Part shown: positions 62,588-64,000 of the stretch, in pieces
Layout: the number at the start of each line of letters is the position of its first letter
Position numbering within the stretch: position 1 is the first letter of the stretch
Assembly (NCBI GenBank): GCA_003326205.1
Contig: LWTK01000033.1
Span: forward strand, 124,001 to 188,000
Origin: Nostoc sp. ATCC 43529
Lineage (GTDB): Bacteria > Cyanobacteriota > Cyanobacteriia > Cyanobacteriales > Nostocaceae
Length of the DNA: 64,000 nucleotides
Direction of reading: 5' to 3'
Notes under the pieces: generated by a model
Databases searched by the model: none
Told to the model about the DNA's origin: nothing
What the model saw: only the letters and a program-made list of their open reading frames with translations
Made by a program: the position numbers and the translations under genes

Positions 62588-64000
62588 CTAACTCCGTTGC
62601 CAAATTTTAATTGTTTTATCCAAACTCCCACTCACCAACATTTCACCCGAAGCTGTGAAGGCTAATGCTGTAACTATATTTCCATGACCTGTAAAAGTAC
62701 CGAGCAATTCCCCGGTTTGGACATGCCATAATTTAATAGTTTTATCGGCACTACCGCTGGCGATAATTTGTTCATCGGGACTCAAGGCGATCGCATACAC
62801 TCTATCTCTATGTCCTTTGAGGGTATGAAGTAATTCTCCAGTCTCCAAATGCCAAATTTTAATCGTTTGATCCCAGCTACCACTGACAAGCAGTTTACCA
62901 TCTTGACTGATTGCCAAGGAACAAACGATGTGAGAATGACCCATGAGGGTATGCAGTGGTTCTGTATCTTTTAAACTTTTGATCCCCGCCTGGGGTGAAA
63001 TGCGCCAAACTTTGATTTTGCGATAGCTACCTGTGACCACAGTTTGCCCGTCGGGACTCAAAACCAAGGAATGAGCAGCTGTATCATCTAAAGAAAGAGC
63101 GATCGCTACTTGACGGTGAATTAAATCCCAAAACAGAATTTTTCTGTCATCTCCGCCGGTGGCTAACATCCTACCATCTGGGGTAAAAGCAGCACACCGC
63201 ACTACTCCATGATGTTTGTGCAGGATATCTATTAAGTCTAGAGCGCCCACGTGCCAAATTTTAATTGTTGAGTCTGCACCGCAGCTGACTAAAGTCTGTC
63301 CATCGGAACTAAAAGCTAGGGAATTCACTTCATCCACTAGGCCAGATATCACCCAAGGATACTCTGACAATGTATCTATTAATTCACCTTTGCTTAAATC
63401 CCATAGCTTCGTTTCACCACGACTACCACTTGCCAATATGGGTAAGGCGTTACCATTATTACACCCAGAACTAAAAGCCAAGCAATTAATTCCTCTGGTA
63501 TGCCCTTGTAAAGTTTGCCAGCATTCCCAGTCACCTACTACCTTTTTTAAAGAATGCTCTGGTGGTAGAGTTTGGATTGTCTCTATCGTCCTTTCATGAA
63601 TTATTGGCGATGTGTCTTTTTTGCCAATAAGTGATTCTAAATACCAGCTTAATCCGCCGGCATATAACAAATTGCTCGGAGTAACGTATAGTTTTGGTTC
63701 AGCGAATTCCAGTTGATTTGTAGGCAAAAAGCCTGTGATTATGCTCTGCTTTTCGTAACCTAATTTACCTGTAGATGGATAAAACAAACACAGAAAAATT
63801 AAAACTTGGTGACTTTTCAAATCTTCTTGAGTCACCGACCATCTAATTTTGTCTTTCTTAATACCATTAAAACTTTCGCCATCAGCGACGTAAACTTGAA
63901 CGCTGAGTTGGGGATTGTCTTTGAGTACATAAGTAAATTTGCTTTGACCAGATAAATTTCCCTCATCATCTAAAGAGATGTTTTCTAAAGTGTCGTGTGG
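62588..64000 (-). CDS. WD40 beta-propeller protein (5' end outside window)
   Basis: The frame stays open through the GTG at 63835 to the right edge (471 codons visible), so the start is beyond the window. The visible N-terminal part (about 125 residues: HDTLENISLDDEGNLSGQSK onward, including RWSVTQEDLKSHQVLIFLCL) is a non-propeller domain I do not recognise. Seven WD40 repeats follow, ending in KLWDL, KIWHV, LFWDL, KVWRI, KIWHL, KLWHV and KIWQR, enough for one closed seven-blade propeller. Cyanobacterial WD40 proteins often carry kinase, NACHT or caspase-like effectors upstream; what lies upstream here is not visible. Confidence 0.88.
   Translation of the reverse strand, partial: PHDTLENISLDDEGNLSGQSKFTYVLKDNPQLSVQVYVADGESFNGIKKDKIRWSVTQEDLKSHQVLIFLCLFYPSTGKLGYEKQSIITGFLPTNQLEFAEPKLYVTPSNLLYAGGLSWYLESLIGKKDTSPIIHERTIETIQTLPPEHSLKKVVGDWECWQTLQGHTRGINCLAFSSGCNNGNALPILASGSRGETKLWDLSKGELIDTLSEYPWVISGLVDEVNSLAFSSDGQTLVSCGADSTIKIWHVGALDLIDILHKHHGVVRCAAFTPDGRMLATGGDDRKILFWDLIHRQVAIALSLDDTAAHSLVLSPDGQTVVTGSYRKIKVWRISPQAGIKSLKDTEPLHTLMGHSHIVCSLAISQDGKLLVSGSWDQTIKIWHLETGELLHTLKGHRDRVYAIALSPDEQIIASGSADKTIKLWHVQTGELLGTFTGHGNIVTALAFTASGEMLVSGSLDKTIKIWQRS

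Overview
The window comes from a filamentous, probably heterocystous cyanobacterium (Nostocales: Nostoc, Calothrix, Tolypothrix or a relative). The evidence is the very frequent HIP1 octamer GCGATCGC inside and between genes, the short tandem heptamer and octamer repeats typical of this order, many small foldback elements, and lineage markers: the myxol glycoside genes cruF/cruG, two FtsH types, an alkaline/neutral invertase, and DUF4231, DUF4351 and WD40 proteins. Most genes are single units or pairs separated by AT-rich, repeat-laden spacers.

Layout. 1-5.4 kb: end of a large RTX calcium-binding protein, a Mn-sensing (yybP-ykoY) riboswitch controlling a TMEM165/GDT1 cation exporter, a TPR membrane protein and a basic-tailed cyanobacterial protein. 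5.5-8.1 kb: homocysteine biosynthesis protein and a DUF4231 membrane protein. 8.4-9.5 kb, the most unusual locus: a minus-strand RNA of about 390 nt with its own promoter and terminator, containing two tandem tRNA-like domains in circularly permuted order (T-arm and 3' acceptor strand first, then a short loop, then 5' acceptor strand and D-arm). It lies directly downstream of a conserved protein of unknown function. 9.6-21 kb: AI-2E-type permease, DUF1614 protein, FtsH1/4-like protease, an HTH-plus-periplasmic-binding-fold protein, RNase HI, and cruG/cruF. 21-31 kb: small secreted and membrane proteins, a small RNA found in two copies in the window, SpoIID-like protein, invertase, SDR, lipoprotein methyltransferase, amino acid permease, MenH.

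31-48 kb: VOC protein, FAD monooxygenase, a 21-bp tandem repeat, acetate kinase, beta-lactamase-fold protein, Tat-exported aldo/keto reductase, an unknown translationally coupled gene pair, a TPR-like protein, GNAT, aminodeoxychorismate-lyase-like protein, FtsH3-like protease, Rieske oxygenase, a truncated RTX fragment and the second copy of the small RNA. 48-55 kb: LtrA, a recent tandem duplication of a DUF4351 nuclease-like gene, a CRP/degenerate sigma-54-activator/polyferredoxin fusion, and a transaldolase-family protein. 55-64 kb: a stretch bracketed by near-identical 69-bp inverted repeats. It holds a trio of proteins sharing one small domain, one of them fused to a trypsin-like protease, two paralogous double-glycine-leader peptides, and a PRC-barrel/PRPP synthetase/phosphoribosyltransferase/hydrolase operon. 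A WD40 gene runs off the right edge.

Non-coding DNA carries at least four families of foldback elements, some with clear target-site duplications. Short tandem repeats have even supplied the start codon of cruG and the stop codon of the Rieske gene. No rRNA, no conventional tRNA, no CRISPR array and no complete transposase gene were seen.
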